A DNA stretch of 64,000 bases, taken from the NCBI GenBank assembly GCA_904063045.1, contig CAJFCJ010000020.1, forward strand, positions 922,916 to 986,915, written 5' to 3'. The notes under the pieces are model-generated. The model did no database searches and was not told the DNA's origin. It was given only the letters and a program-made list of their open reading frames with translations. Shown here one piece after another: positions 29,315 through 40,067 of the stretch; positions within the stretch are counted from its first letter, which is position 1; the number at the start of each line of letters is the position of its first letter. The position numbers were made by a program, and so were the translations under genes. This stretch comes from Dimorphilus gyrociliatus (lineage: Eukaryota > Annelida > Polychaeta > Dinophilidae).

Positions 29315-31588
29315 TTATACACTAGCAGTCTCGCAGTATTCTAGGCAATCTGGAACAGGATCTGGATTTTTTGCGCCTTCTAACCAACAGTGAATTCGTC
29401 TAATTGTGGCGGCGTCACATTCAGCATCGGTCTCTGCTAAGGATAAATCGTTTAATTCGGAGCTTAAAGGCCAGGTGAAATGTGTGCTATGAACTTCCAA
29501 AACGGAATTTGTAGTAATATAGTGTTCTGAGTGACGGCTTTCAGCCTCGGATAAAATTAAAGAGTGGCAGGAAGGTCTCTGTCGCATTCCATGCTTATAG
29601 CTTCCATCGTCTGTACAGGAAACGCTACCGGAGGGTGTCCTCCAAGGTAGCTGACTATCTTTGGCGCTACTTAAGGAAGAATTAGCACCTGTGCTTGGCA
29701 CATCAAAGAGAATTGCTTTTCCGGACCTCAGAGGAGATGTGTCCAAACAAGAGGGCAGGGGGTTCGTTATTTCTTCCAAAGAATAATTGCATTCTACTAC
29801 TGTTGATCCTTCCGGGTCGGACTGGCAGACAAATGGTAAGTTCGAGCAGAAAATCTGAGATTCGTTTGTGTCGGACATTGTTCTATAAACCGGAGTTTCT
29901 TGGTCTACCGTCTCTTTCCACGGAAATCCGGATAGAGGATCCCCGGCACCGGAATTTTCGCTTTTAGTCTTACCTATAAAAAGCAAATATCAAATTTTAC
30001 AAAACATTAGGCTGATAATAAATAACTAGAGCAAGCTCCTAAACGCTTTTTCAAAGTAACTTAGGGATATCTTTTATTCTAGTCTTGTACAGCTAAATGC
30101 TAATCTGTAATGGCCTTTTCTGACGTTGCAGATGTTAAAAATACTTTCTATCTTTCGTGTAGTTCTGTAACTAATTAAATCGGGATGACATAAGTCATGA
30201 CGAAGCGAAAGAGATGAAAATAACTAACTTCGACCTTGAGAGATGAATTAATAGAGAAACCTTGACATGGATATTTCGAATGAAATCAGATGCTGCATCT
30301 GCTCAAGGGTGTTTTCATGGATAGAAAAAAATTTCGAAGCAGTTTGCTATAGATATAGCACAGATAGTATATTACTTTTTTAACCTTGAAGCTTTTGAAT
30401 ATTGCAAAAAATAGCTACCGCCATAGTTTTACTATCAGATTTAATGAATTTTTATATTAACCATTCTTAATAATAAATAGCGAATGTAAAGATAAAAATA
30501 GAAAAAAACTACATTTCGCCATTCATTCAGATTGTTCTAGATAAGGCGCCATCTAGTGACATTTACTACGCAACATAAAATCAATCTCGTCTTCTACCTC
30601 ACCACCTTATTTCTTACAATATTTTTTGCCTCTTTTTTTCTTTCTATCTCTCTTTTCTTTGCTATTCTTATCCTCGACTCTTTTACTTCTTTGAAAATAG
30701 TTTTATGGTTAATACTTACGCTTAGAAACTTTCTTCCTCAGTATATACCCATGGATTCTTTTATGCATAATTGCACATCTTCTTAGGCGTCTTTTTAATT
30801 TTGAATTGGGCCATTTCCATTTTGAATTGGCTAATTTTTCTATTTGTTTACTCTGTTCATTTTCGCCCACTTGTAACGTCGACATCCCAATGCATAATTG
30901 AGCGCTGATCTCGCTTTCGATGTTCCCTCTGGATATTGAAAATATATATAGATATATATAAAATATAGGTATATACCGTATATGGCTAGAATCTTTACAA
31001 ATCTATATGTATTAGAAAGAGATAGGATATTATTATGAAAAGCACTATTGTGATTTTAAGGTATTCTAAAAAGAAAAATCGTGGCTGTTCGTAAAATATT
31101 CTCTACGTTGTAAACAAAAAAAAAAATACTCTCTTATCAGCTATTTTTCAAATGCCAATATTGGGGTTTTTTCTTTCAATTATATTTAAAAGAATAAAAA
31201 GGATAGTTGAAAATATGAAAGAAAGAATAAAAAGAGGCTTACGTTTTATAAGAAGGATGTGCTACGTTGAATTTTCGCTTACACAAGCCATTAATTGAAG
31301 TTTCTGGGCAGTTGAGTGTTTTGATATGATTAGGAAAATGAAGAATCTGTGTGGGGAACACAGAATGAAATAAAAGAAAAATATTAAAAAGAACTTATTT
31401 ATTAAACTAATTTAAATATTCACGTATGTTTTCTTTTCTTTTCTTTTTAATGAAAGGTAAAACTTCTGTCTCTTTTCTATTTCTTTAAGAGAAGAAGAAA
31501 TATTTACCCTGTTTTTATTCTGAGCCATTTCATTGCATTTTAAGACAGGTCTTCCTTGAGCTCTCCTCGGACGGATATATATAGCACC
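29315..31588 (-). CDS. Unrecognised protein with basic central region and Ser-rich C terminus (5' partial or short start)
   Basis: Four exons (31508-31588, 31243-31346, 30720-30928, 29315-29973) join with consistent phases and good donors (GTAAAT, GTAAGC, GTAAGT) into 351 codons ending in TAG/TGA-type stop at 29315. An in-frame ATG at 31528 (MAQNKNR) could be the start, but the frame is open upstream in the same exon, so a further 5' exon is possible; an ATG-bearing exon with a good donor at about 33555-33611 does not fit the phase directly. The middle is strongly basic (KLKRRLRRC, LRKKVSKRK), suggesting nuclear or membrane-proximal location; the last 220 residues are Ser/Thr/Glu-rich and end CLEYCETASV. 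The last exon is visibly richer in G+C than its surroundings. I recognise no family and propose no function. Confidence 0.5.
30546..30559 (-). promoter_or_regulatory. CTCF-like motif
   Basis: The + strand reads GCGCCATCTAGTGA; its reverse complement TCACTAGATGGCGC matches the bilaterian CTCF core CCASYAGRKGGCRS at all but one position. It lies just left of exon 30720-30928 of the unrecognised minus-strand gene, in its intron, in otherwise AT-rich sequence. Confidence 0.4.
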
Positions 31589-31878
31589 CTAAAAATTGCA
31601 AGATATTAATATACAGTATATATACTAATAAATATATATATATGTATACATAGATATAACGGTTTTCCGCTTTCTAACAGAGGAGGTAGAAAAAAGATGG
31701 AACTTGGTATCGTTTTTCAACTAGGTGTGTATATTACTATATTTAGTTTTTGCTTTGGATCTATTTTTTAAAGTTTACAGTATCTAAGTGTCTCAATATT
31801 ATGAAAGAAATAAACAATAAATAGGATCACGTGACTATAACGCCACCGCAAAATTCAACGTGTCAGACAGGCTTGGTG

Positions 31879-32009
31879 TGACGTCACATGCAAATCAATT
31901 CTCTCTAGTGACGCAATTCAGTATTTTTATAGAACTTGTTCCATTTGCAGTTTGATAATTTATAAAGCTTCAGAAAGAGATCCGAAGGAATCTCCATTGA
32001 AAGATACAG
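31879..32009 (+). promoter_or_regulatory. Putative promoter and untranslated first exon (CRE, octamer, TATA)
   Basis: TGACGTCA (31879-31886) is followed by a perfect octamer ATGCAAAT (31888-31895), a CRE-like TGACGCAA (31909-31916) and a TATA-like TTTTATA (about 31925). About 80 bases further on, GATACAG|GTAAAA is a splice donor (gt at 32010). It resembles the CRE/TATA arrangement at 6901. It could drive a + transcript whose coding exons lie at 36133 or beyond, or act divergently on the minus-strand gene at 29.3-31.6 kb. Motif evidence only. Confidence 0.35.
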
Positions 32010-35000
32010 GTAAAAAAAAGACACATTTAGTACAATAGTAAAATGGTGTCAATGTCCTAAATAAAACATTTTGGGGGAGCGAGAGAGGAGGGGAGGGGGG
32101 TATTCACGAAAGTGACATAATCCATTAATGAGGACAGACACGTGGTTTATTCAAAACAATTTTTTTAATGTTAGTTTTAAATATTCTACAAGCATGATAC
32201 ATTTAGAGTTTTTTTTTAACGCTTGGTTAAAAGGTAATAGTCGAATATTTTCGTACTATTCCATAAAAACAAGAATGTTTAAAAATAAATAAAAGAAAAG
32301 TAGGACTGCGAATAAAAGATTGATTAGTAGGATACTAAAGACATAAACAAGATTCTTTAAATAACCTATTAAATGAAAAGCTAAACATCCTATACTATTA
32401 ATCTCCAACTTATTTTTAATAATAATTAAGAAAAACGGATTAAAGGATAATACAATAATACATTAATAAAATATTCCATATATTTTCTATGTTTTTTATC
32501 GTTCACTGTCTTGCTGATAGCAGCAAAAATATCTTCCTTATTTTTCTTTTAATCAGTCCTAAACTACTTCAAACTGCCAAAAGCACTTCCTCAAAGTTAT
32601 CAGCTATAGTTTTTATACTATTACTCAAAACACACATTGACAGATTATATGAATAAAAAGATGACTTAGTCATTCAAAACTCCCATAATTACTCTTTAAT
32701 TCTTATATAAAATGCATTCTGATTAATGAATGACTAAGAAAAGTAATGCTTTTGATAGAGTATACTCTGCTTTTGTTCTTTTCCTTCATTTTTCTTATAT
32801 TCTCTATATTTTCATTCTCATTCTTTCATTTATTTCTTTTTTAATACTACATTATCTATTTTCTCTATACAAAGGTTGTATAAAAGAGTATTGGGGTGAA
32901 CAAGTTACATTTCGATTATTACAATTAAATATAAGAAAGCTATTTATTCAATAAAGAGAAAATAGCAATAGGATGGTGAAGAGAAAAAGTGCATACAGAA
33001 AGTAGAAAAAGCTGAAAGGGCTGAATAGATAACTTGTAAAATTTTACGCTACCTCTATAGTTTCTTAAATGAAAATTTCCCACATAGCATAGTAATTAAT
33101 TAAATAATAGAATTAAATTATTCCAGGAAAAACAACAGTTATTTTTTATAAGAGATATTTACATAAAATATTTCGGTTGTTTCGTTTATAGTGATAAGCT
33201 TTGTGTATGACTCATGTAAATCAATATATGAAAACTATGAACATAGCAAAATCTTTACTAGACTATAGCTCCTCAAATAATTGTTCCTTTACTCCCTAAC
33301 ATTCCTCTTTTTATACATACTTAATCGAACTATATATTTAGCTTTTCTTATGTTATAAATAGTGAACAATTACACAGAATAGATCCATTTCCATGTGAAC
33401 ATCTTTCAAATAAAAAAAAACACTACAGTAGAGAAACCCTGCGTTGGCGGTATAGTAGCCAATTTAGCTTTATAATTATCATATTGGTTGATAAATTTAT
33501 AATTTCTCTCATTCTTTTGAATGATCAATTAGTAAATAAAAAATTCTTACTTGATTAGTGAAATGTAGAGTATTTTTCTGCCGTTTTTTGCAGCGTAAGG
33601 CTGCAATCATGCCAGAAGACTGACAAAGGCGTTAGTATTTTCGAGGGTGGCGCCACCTGTTGGTGACATTATGAAATACAAAGGCCTGTAAGAGCTATAT
33701 ATTTTCACAGTATAAACGTTAGAATATATACTGCATATATATATAAATATATATATATATTTTCCTTAATCCATACACTGTATTTGGATGTATATGCTAA
33801 AAATATATAACACATGTGTATGTCAAAATATATAGTCTATGTCAGTCTAAAGATATATATAACTGTATTCCAATATATTGTATAGTATACTTTATAGCCA
33901 ATATTCAATATATATATATATATGTATTTTACTAATGGTTTATACTATATATACTGTATATATCCTTTATATCTCTTTATACGTAATCCAAATAGTTATA
34001 GTCAATTCTATACAACGTACATATCTATATAGAGTATATAATTTATAAATGCTAGTACTGCGATATTTCTGTGATTATAATATTTATCTGGATTTTTGTG
34101 GCGGAAGTTTTCTTTAGAATCAATACGTTCTGTGCAAATAATTGAGATTTCTCAGAAATATTTCCATAGTTGTTATGTATAAGGTTTTTCGTTTCAAAGT
34201 GAAAGGACAGTATGATGAGTTAATTTTCGTCTCTTATTAAATTACAAACAGTATTAATTAGTTTAAGTTGTATTTCCTTTTCTGTAACTCTCTTGGTTTT
34301 TGCTTCTCTCTCTATAAGTTTCTCTACATCTTCGTATCTTCACCAGAATACAATATGTATTTGTGTACATACCGTAAGTAACAGAGTCAATGTTCGGTTA
34401 AAAAGTTCATGTTGTATTTTTAGAATTAAAAAAGAAGATTCTATTTATTCTATTCAATTGAATTCCAGCATTTAATCATTGAATGTGCTAATAAAAGAAG
34501 CTAATGTGAATACCTAAAACCAATCATTAATTCAATGATAATGAATTTGTTTGAAAAATTATCTATATTTCGCACTTTCCCATATATTCCCTATCTGTTT
34601 TTTGGTCATATTTTATGTTACGAATTAGTGCTATTGATTGCTTTTAATGTAGAAACTGACGGGAAAAGGTTGCCTTTAAAAATATGACGTAGTTGTTTTA
34701 AGTCAAATAATTATATATAATATGCCAATTGCTTATAACCTTTATCTCTGGAGAGATGTGAGATTCTTTTTTATATATAACTTTTAGCCTTGAAAAGGCA
34801 AAAGACTTTCAAAAGTTCGTCTATCTTTGATCGGAAAAACATTAAAAGAATACACTTAAGAATTATAAATAGGACTTTAAAACGACATCTATCGTTTATA
34901 AAGAATTATAGACACTATAGATAGAAGTAAATTTATTTATGTCGGTCATAAGTTATGTAACTAGTAACCTTGACAAGATCAGTATAAAAAATATATACTC

Positions 35001-36132
35001 CTTTCTCTCTCTCTCTCTCGTCCACCTTTTTACTTTAATCCAAAGTATACAATGCGTTTATAAATACCACACTTTAAATGATAAAGTTTGCAATATGGTA
35101 TTTATGAATTTTTAGAAATTCGGTCAAGGTCTTTATTACATGATATATTTATATATATATAAATAATGTTAATTAATTACTTTAGCAGTTTTATTTCTTA
35201 TCATAGAATGATTAATTATAAATGTAAAGTAACAATTAAATGCAAGAAATGATATGTTTATAATTAGAAAAAAGTACCAGTTCACTTGACTACATGTTTG
35301 CGTGATCATTAAAATTAGAAACCTTTGAATAACATAAAGATAGACGAGGCATATCATGAATAGGATGGGAAAGGAAGAGAGGCAGAGAAAGAGAAAAGGA
35401 AGGGGGAGTTAATGAATTAAATTGGGAAAAACATATATGAAAAGTTAATGTATTAATAAATTCTTGTTCTTGTATTAAGGGAAGAATGTTTGAGGAAAAG
35501 AAAGATGCTATTGAATTGTCACAGAGACAATTAAATTTATTTATTTACACTTTAAGTTTGAGATGTTTATTTCATACATTTAAAGTACATCCTATTTTTA
35601 TCTATATATACTTTTACTTTATATAATGAAAACAAAGGAAAACTATTACGCAATCTCTTTAATCTTTCTTAACTAAATTAGAAAAATCAATACTTGTTGC
35701 TTCGGAATATCTCTCTTACGTGCCTGTAAATTGTTAAAGTATGTAAACTGATCAGACTTAAAGTCTGCCTTTCACAAAATGTTAAAATTCAAAGTCCTTG
35801 ACCTTGGGTTTTTATTATTGAACAGTTTATTATTCAGTACTTTCGATATATAATATTTATATTTTATTATGAACGTAGTAAAGGCCAAAACACATAAAAA
35901 CCAAATATTAAAAATATACGTCGTTTTGAGGCTTTAAATAATTTTTCAAAGTTTTACTATTTAAATTAATCTTTAAAAAACTCTACTAAGAATAAAACGA
36001 AATCAAGAAGATTTACGTTATCTGATTCATTGTATTTTGTCAGTTTTAATAGTCTCTGGTTAACGTTGAAGTGGGAAAAAGATTTTATCGTTACAAGAGA
36101 ATCCTACTTCGTGTAAGCCATATTGATAGAAA
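32010..36132. other. Non-coding spacer
   Basis: No convincing exon. Contents: a purine/G-rich tract (about 32073-32100), a CTCF-like site at 33650-33663, an ATG-containing candidate minus-strand exon at about 33555-33611 with donor GTAAGA that I could not join to a gene, dense (TA)n and ACTGTATA-type sequence at 33.7-34.0 kb, and a CT run near 35005. Confidence 0.45.
33650..33663 (-). promoter_or_regulatory. CTCF-like motif
   Basis: The + strand GCGCCACCTGTTGG has reverse complement CCAACAGGTGGCGC, matching CCASYAGRKGGCRS at 13 of 14 positions. It has the same orientation as the site at 30546, and both are followed on the + strand by TGACATT. The two sites flank the 5' part of the unrecognised minus-strand gene. 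Confidence 0.4.
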
Positions 36133-36423
36133 ATGGAAAAATATCTAATTTTTACGTATGGAAGTTTACTAAAAGGTTGCACAAATAACAGACTTTTAGA
36201 AAACGGAAATTTTGGTTCAGTTTCGTTTATTGGGGAAGCAAAATCAGTTAGAAAATTTCCATTTGTAATATCGTCATTTTACAATATTCCAGCCGTACTG
36301 AATAAACCTGGTTGTGGAAATGTAAGTACTACTCTTTCTCATTATTTTGCTTTATCAAACGTTAGATCTTATAAACTGTTTTTAAGAAACAAAGAAGGTA
36401 TGTTTCTGATAGAAGAGGTAGGA

Positions 36424-36455
<32 letters not shown>

Positions 36456-37975
36456 CAAGAGCGAGAGAGAGACAGATAGACAGACAAAAACTAAAGACTT
36501 CAACATACTTTTGTATTTCCCTTGAGAGAATTTACATTAAAGCGAAGCTTTTTAAATGGATTTGCTTCGACTTTCAATACTAATACTTTACCTTTTTTCC
36601 GCAAACCACAGCATTGAATATATTATTTCCAATTTAAATACTTTCCTAATCTATAAATCTGTTAAAAATATTCTACAATTTGTTATATTTAAACAAATAG
36701 AGACCGCGTGAACTAAAAGTATAAGAATAAATAATGTACCCAGGTCTAGTTCTGTAGAAACAGTTTTTTTTGATTCCATTTAAACCCTACCCCTATACTT
36801 TTCTAATGCAAAAATTTTGACTTGTTTGTTTCATACAAAAGGCTTATCAATGAGGTTTTTCTTTGACTTGAAAATAACTTTTCTTACATATTTTTCCTCT
36901 TTCTAGAGAATTAAAGGCGAATTGTATGAAGTTGATCAAAGTGTTTTATTCACTCTGGACGATTTAGAACGACATCCTATATTTTATGAAAGAAGCAAAG
37001 AAAAATTTGAAATGACTGATTGCAAAAGAGAAATCGAGGCACAGATCTATTTAGTAAATGATTTCAAAGAAGACCTTTTAAAGTTAAAATTCTATGATAG
37101 CTATAAAGTTTATTTAGAAGAAGGGGAACAATTAAAGAGTTTCTTCTTGAGAAATCCATTCTCAACGTACGATCCGAGAACTGATATGATAAACCACTGG
37201 ACAAACATGTACGTGGCTGTTGGAGGTCCTCCTTATTCTATTGTTTTACCTCAAGGTATCTCTTTAGAAGAATGTGGTGGAACCTATCTGGGGAAGTTCA
37301 CCTCGAAAGACATATGGAAGATTTTAAAGTGAATTGTTTTTTATTATTTTCAGAATGATAGAACAAAGATGTAATTGTTAAAACTCGAATCAATTTTATC
37401 ATAAAATCCTACTAAAACTATAATAAAATAATCCAACTTCTTTATACCTTTTTATAAAATGTTTATATCCGTATTTTAATTAATTCATAATTCATATTTC
37501 TAGAATTGATGAAAGCAGCTTTTTTACATGGAATTCCGTTAAGAAAATTTCTCACCATGATAAAGAAGCTGATATAACCACATTGAGTTATCTTGATGAT
37601 GTAACCGCCTATACACATATAATTGGTGGCCTTTGGGCCCTAGATGTTACATTATTGGAGAAAATCGATAAGAAATTTGGATTCGGAAAAGTATCGAGAA
37701 GGGATAGGTTGAGAGGTTTCCTGGAAACAAATTATGGTGAGAAAAAGCTTATTACCACTCAAATTTACGTTCTCAATGCAAATGTGGTTTTGGACGTAAC
37801 GAGCAGCAATATAGCTTCGTTAACAAATACATATTCTTCCAAAAACTTACAGAGGTATTCATTTATTCTAATTTATCATTTTCTACTTATATACGCATTC
37901 AATGTATATATTTACTTTTATCCTACTATTTATAGCCATGAAGAAGTTATTAAGAAAATAGCTAACAACGAATAA
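36133..37975 (+). CDS. Gamma-glutamylaminecyclotransferase-like protein with a tandem degenerate second domain
   Basis: Exons 36133-36321, 36907-37328, 37504-37854 and 37936-37975 give 333 residues. The first domain (residues 1-130) is GGCT/AIG2-like: IFTYGSLLKG forms the substrate-binding loop, and LFTLDDLERHPIFYERS contains the expected catalytic glutamate of GGACT/Tina-1 enzymes, which release 5-oxoproline from gamma-glutamyl amines. Residues about 170-320 repeat the same plan in eroded form: GGTYLGKFTSKD resembles the strand after the loop, and WALDVTLLEKID...TQIYVLNA parallels YEVDQSVLFTLD...AQIYLVND of domain 1. In the second copy the YGSL loop reads MYVAVGGPPY and the catalytic-glutamate position is lost. 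Single GGACT proteins are about 150 residues, so the double length is unusual. An alternative is two fused genes, but the weak donor at 37329 (AAA|GTGAAT) keeps the frame. Start ATG at 36133 lies directly before the first strand. Confidence 0.75.
36424..36475 (+). repeat. (GA)n-rich microsatellite
   Basis: GAGAGA-type repeats in the first intron of the cyclotransferase gene. They produce a spurious Arg/Glu-rich extension of the first reading frame past its true donor at 36322. Confidence 0.9.
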
Positions 37976-40067
37976 TAATATTACACAATGAAAGAACTAT
38001 AAGATTTTTGTTAAAAACTATATATTGCCTGATTAAATTATAAAAAAAATTGATGTTATTGCCTTCTTCTTTTCGCTCTTGTTGACATACACTACGGCTT
38101 GTGACACCTACAGTATAAGTATGAAACTAAAGTAATTTTGATGCAAAGAATAAGAATTATTTGATACTAGAGGAGAAAATATAAAGCAATAGAATTAGAT
38201 TTATTTTAATATGGATCTGTGGAAAAACTGAAAGTTGATGTAAATGAATCTTTACAATATTTTTGAGGTTTATTAATACTTTTACATATCATTTGCATTC
38301 ATTGATTTTCTCAGCTACCAATACTAATACTATAAGGTATACTTTCATCATCAATAAATAGATATTGTGCCATCAAACGACAAAGTCTACTCAACAGGAC
38401 TATAGATGAATGTATTAAGTTGTTACGTTAACTATTTAATCATATTTCCTTATAATTTATTGTTAAAATGAAAGATATGATTTAATGAGAAAATTTAAAG
38501 AATATTGTGTAATCTGAAACGACATTAAATATCTGACAGAAACTGTACGTAGGGATTACTTAAAAAATCTATACTATTTCTCGTCCTAAAAATGTGTCAA
38601 CAGTGAAATTCGTAGTATCTGAATTTAGATGAAACTATTTCGTTAGTGTATTGATGAATATCGTCAAATTTTTCTCTCACTTACTCTTTTTCAGTCCAAT
38701 CTAATCAAAAGAAAAATATTTTTTTGCCTCGATAGTATAGATTGAATAGAATGAATTAATCCGGCTTGTTTTTCTTCTAGAATTTCTTCCTCTCACTCAA
38801 TGATTCGATCTATGTTACTATCCCCGCTTTCAATTCATAATTAACACAAACAACAACAGAAAGCACAAAAGACAGAAAAACTATTATTTACTTATAGTAA
38901 TTATTCTTTTTTAAACTCTTTGTTAATGATACTAATGAATGGGCATTCTACAAAGTAATACAAGTCGTTAACAGCTGATTTTCATTCAGCTAGGCGGAGC
39001 AATAGTAATTATTTGGTTCGAATGGTAAAAGTTTCATTAAACATCCAAGATAGTTAACGATAAACAAACTAAATTTACATGCATACTGCCTGTAAATCCA
39101 AAATTTAAATATAGACTTTTGAATGTATATTTATCTACTTTGAGTGAAATAATATGAGTCGTTTTACAGTTAAATTAACGACTTTGGATATTAAGTAAGG
39201 TTAAAATGAAGAACACTTACGTTTGGCATTTAATTTTATGTTTGTATAATGTCACATAAGCGTAAAGTAATATTAAGTTTATAATTTTGTTACAAGTGGT
39301 AGTTTCTTAAAACGAAGGAATTCAATTTACACATATAATAAAATATCTATAATGTACTGAATATAAGTTTTGTTTAACAGCAGCAAAAGTCTTTGATAAA
39401 GAACAAACAAATAGAATGAGCAGTTTTTATTTATATTACTAAGTACAATTTTATCCTAATAATTGTTATTTAACATGCGAAAATAAAAAGAGATTACAGA
39501 TACTCTTTATTTAAAAAGAAAAATACTTATGAAATAGATGAACCAGTGTCATTCATCAATTTAATTAAGTATATTGCTCCGTCATTTGTCTAGAAAAAGG
39601 AAGAATGTATTCTTCAAAGTTAATTTAAATATTTTTTAACTTACAATTCGACGAAATTAAAACAGCAGAAATTTCCTTGTAAAAAAGGATAAGTATGTTA
39701 ATGAATTTTAGATTTGCTTGGTCAACGAAGTGTGCAAGATGTCACGATCGTGATACTTGCGACGAACAGCAATATAGACAAATGATCTGATTAAATTTCA
39801 TCTATCCTAATGATCTGACAAACTTATGATGAATTATTATATTCAATAGTTAAACCTTGTTGAAGCACAGATATAGATGAAGATGAATATTTCATTAATC
39901 AAATCCGAAATATATATATATATATATATATATGTATATTAGTGTATACATACTGTATATAGCTTTTGTTAATGTATTTGTGTTACAACTTTTCTAAATA
40001 TTCAAGGACTACACTCCTTTTATAGCAGTAGGAAAATTAGATTAATAAGAGAATATTCTCTCTTAAG
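37976..40067. other. Intergenic spacer
   Basis: No exon, RNA gene or mobile element recognised. A (TA)n run lies near 39909-39933, followed by an ACTGTATA-type motif. Confidence 0.5.

Noticed and set aside
33555-33660. ATG-containing exon with good donor as first exon of the 29.3-31.6 kb gene
   Set aside because: Its phase (1) leads to a stop when joined to the exon at 31508-31588; it would need an extra exon that I could not find.
39005-39025. GGTTCGAAT resembling a tRNA B box
   Set aside because: No A box at the right distance and no cloverleaf stems could be formed around it.
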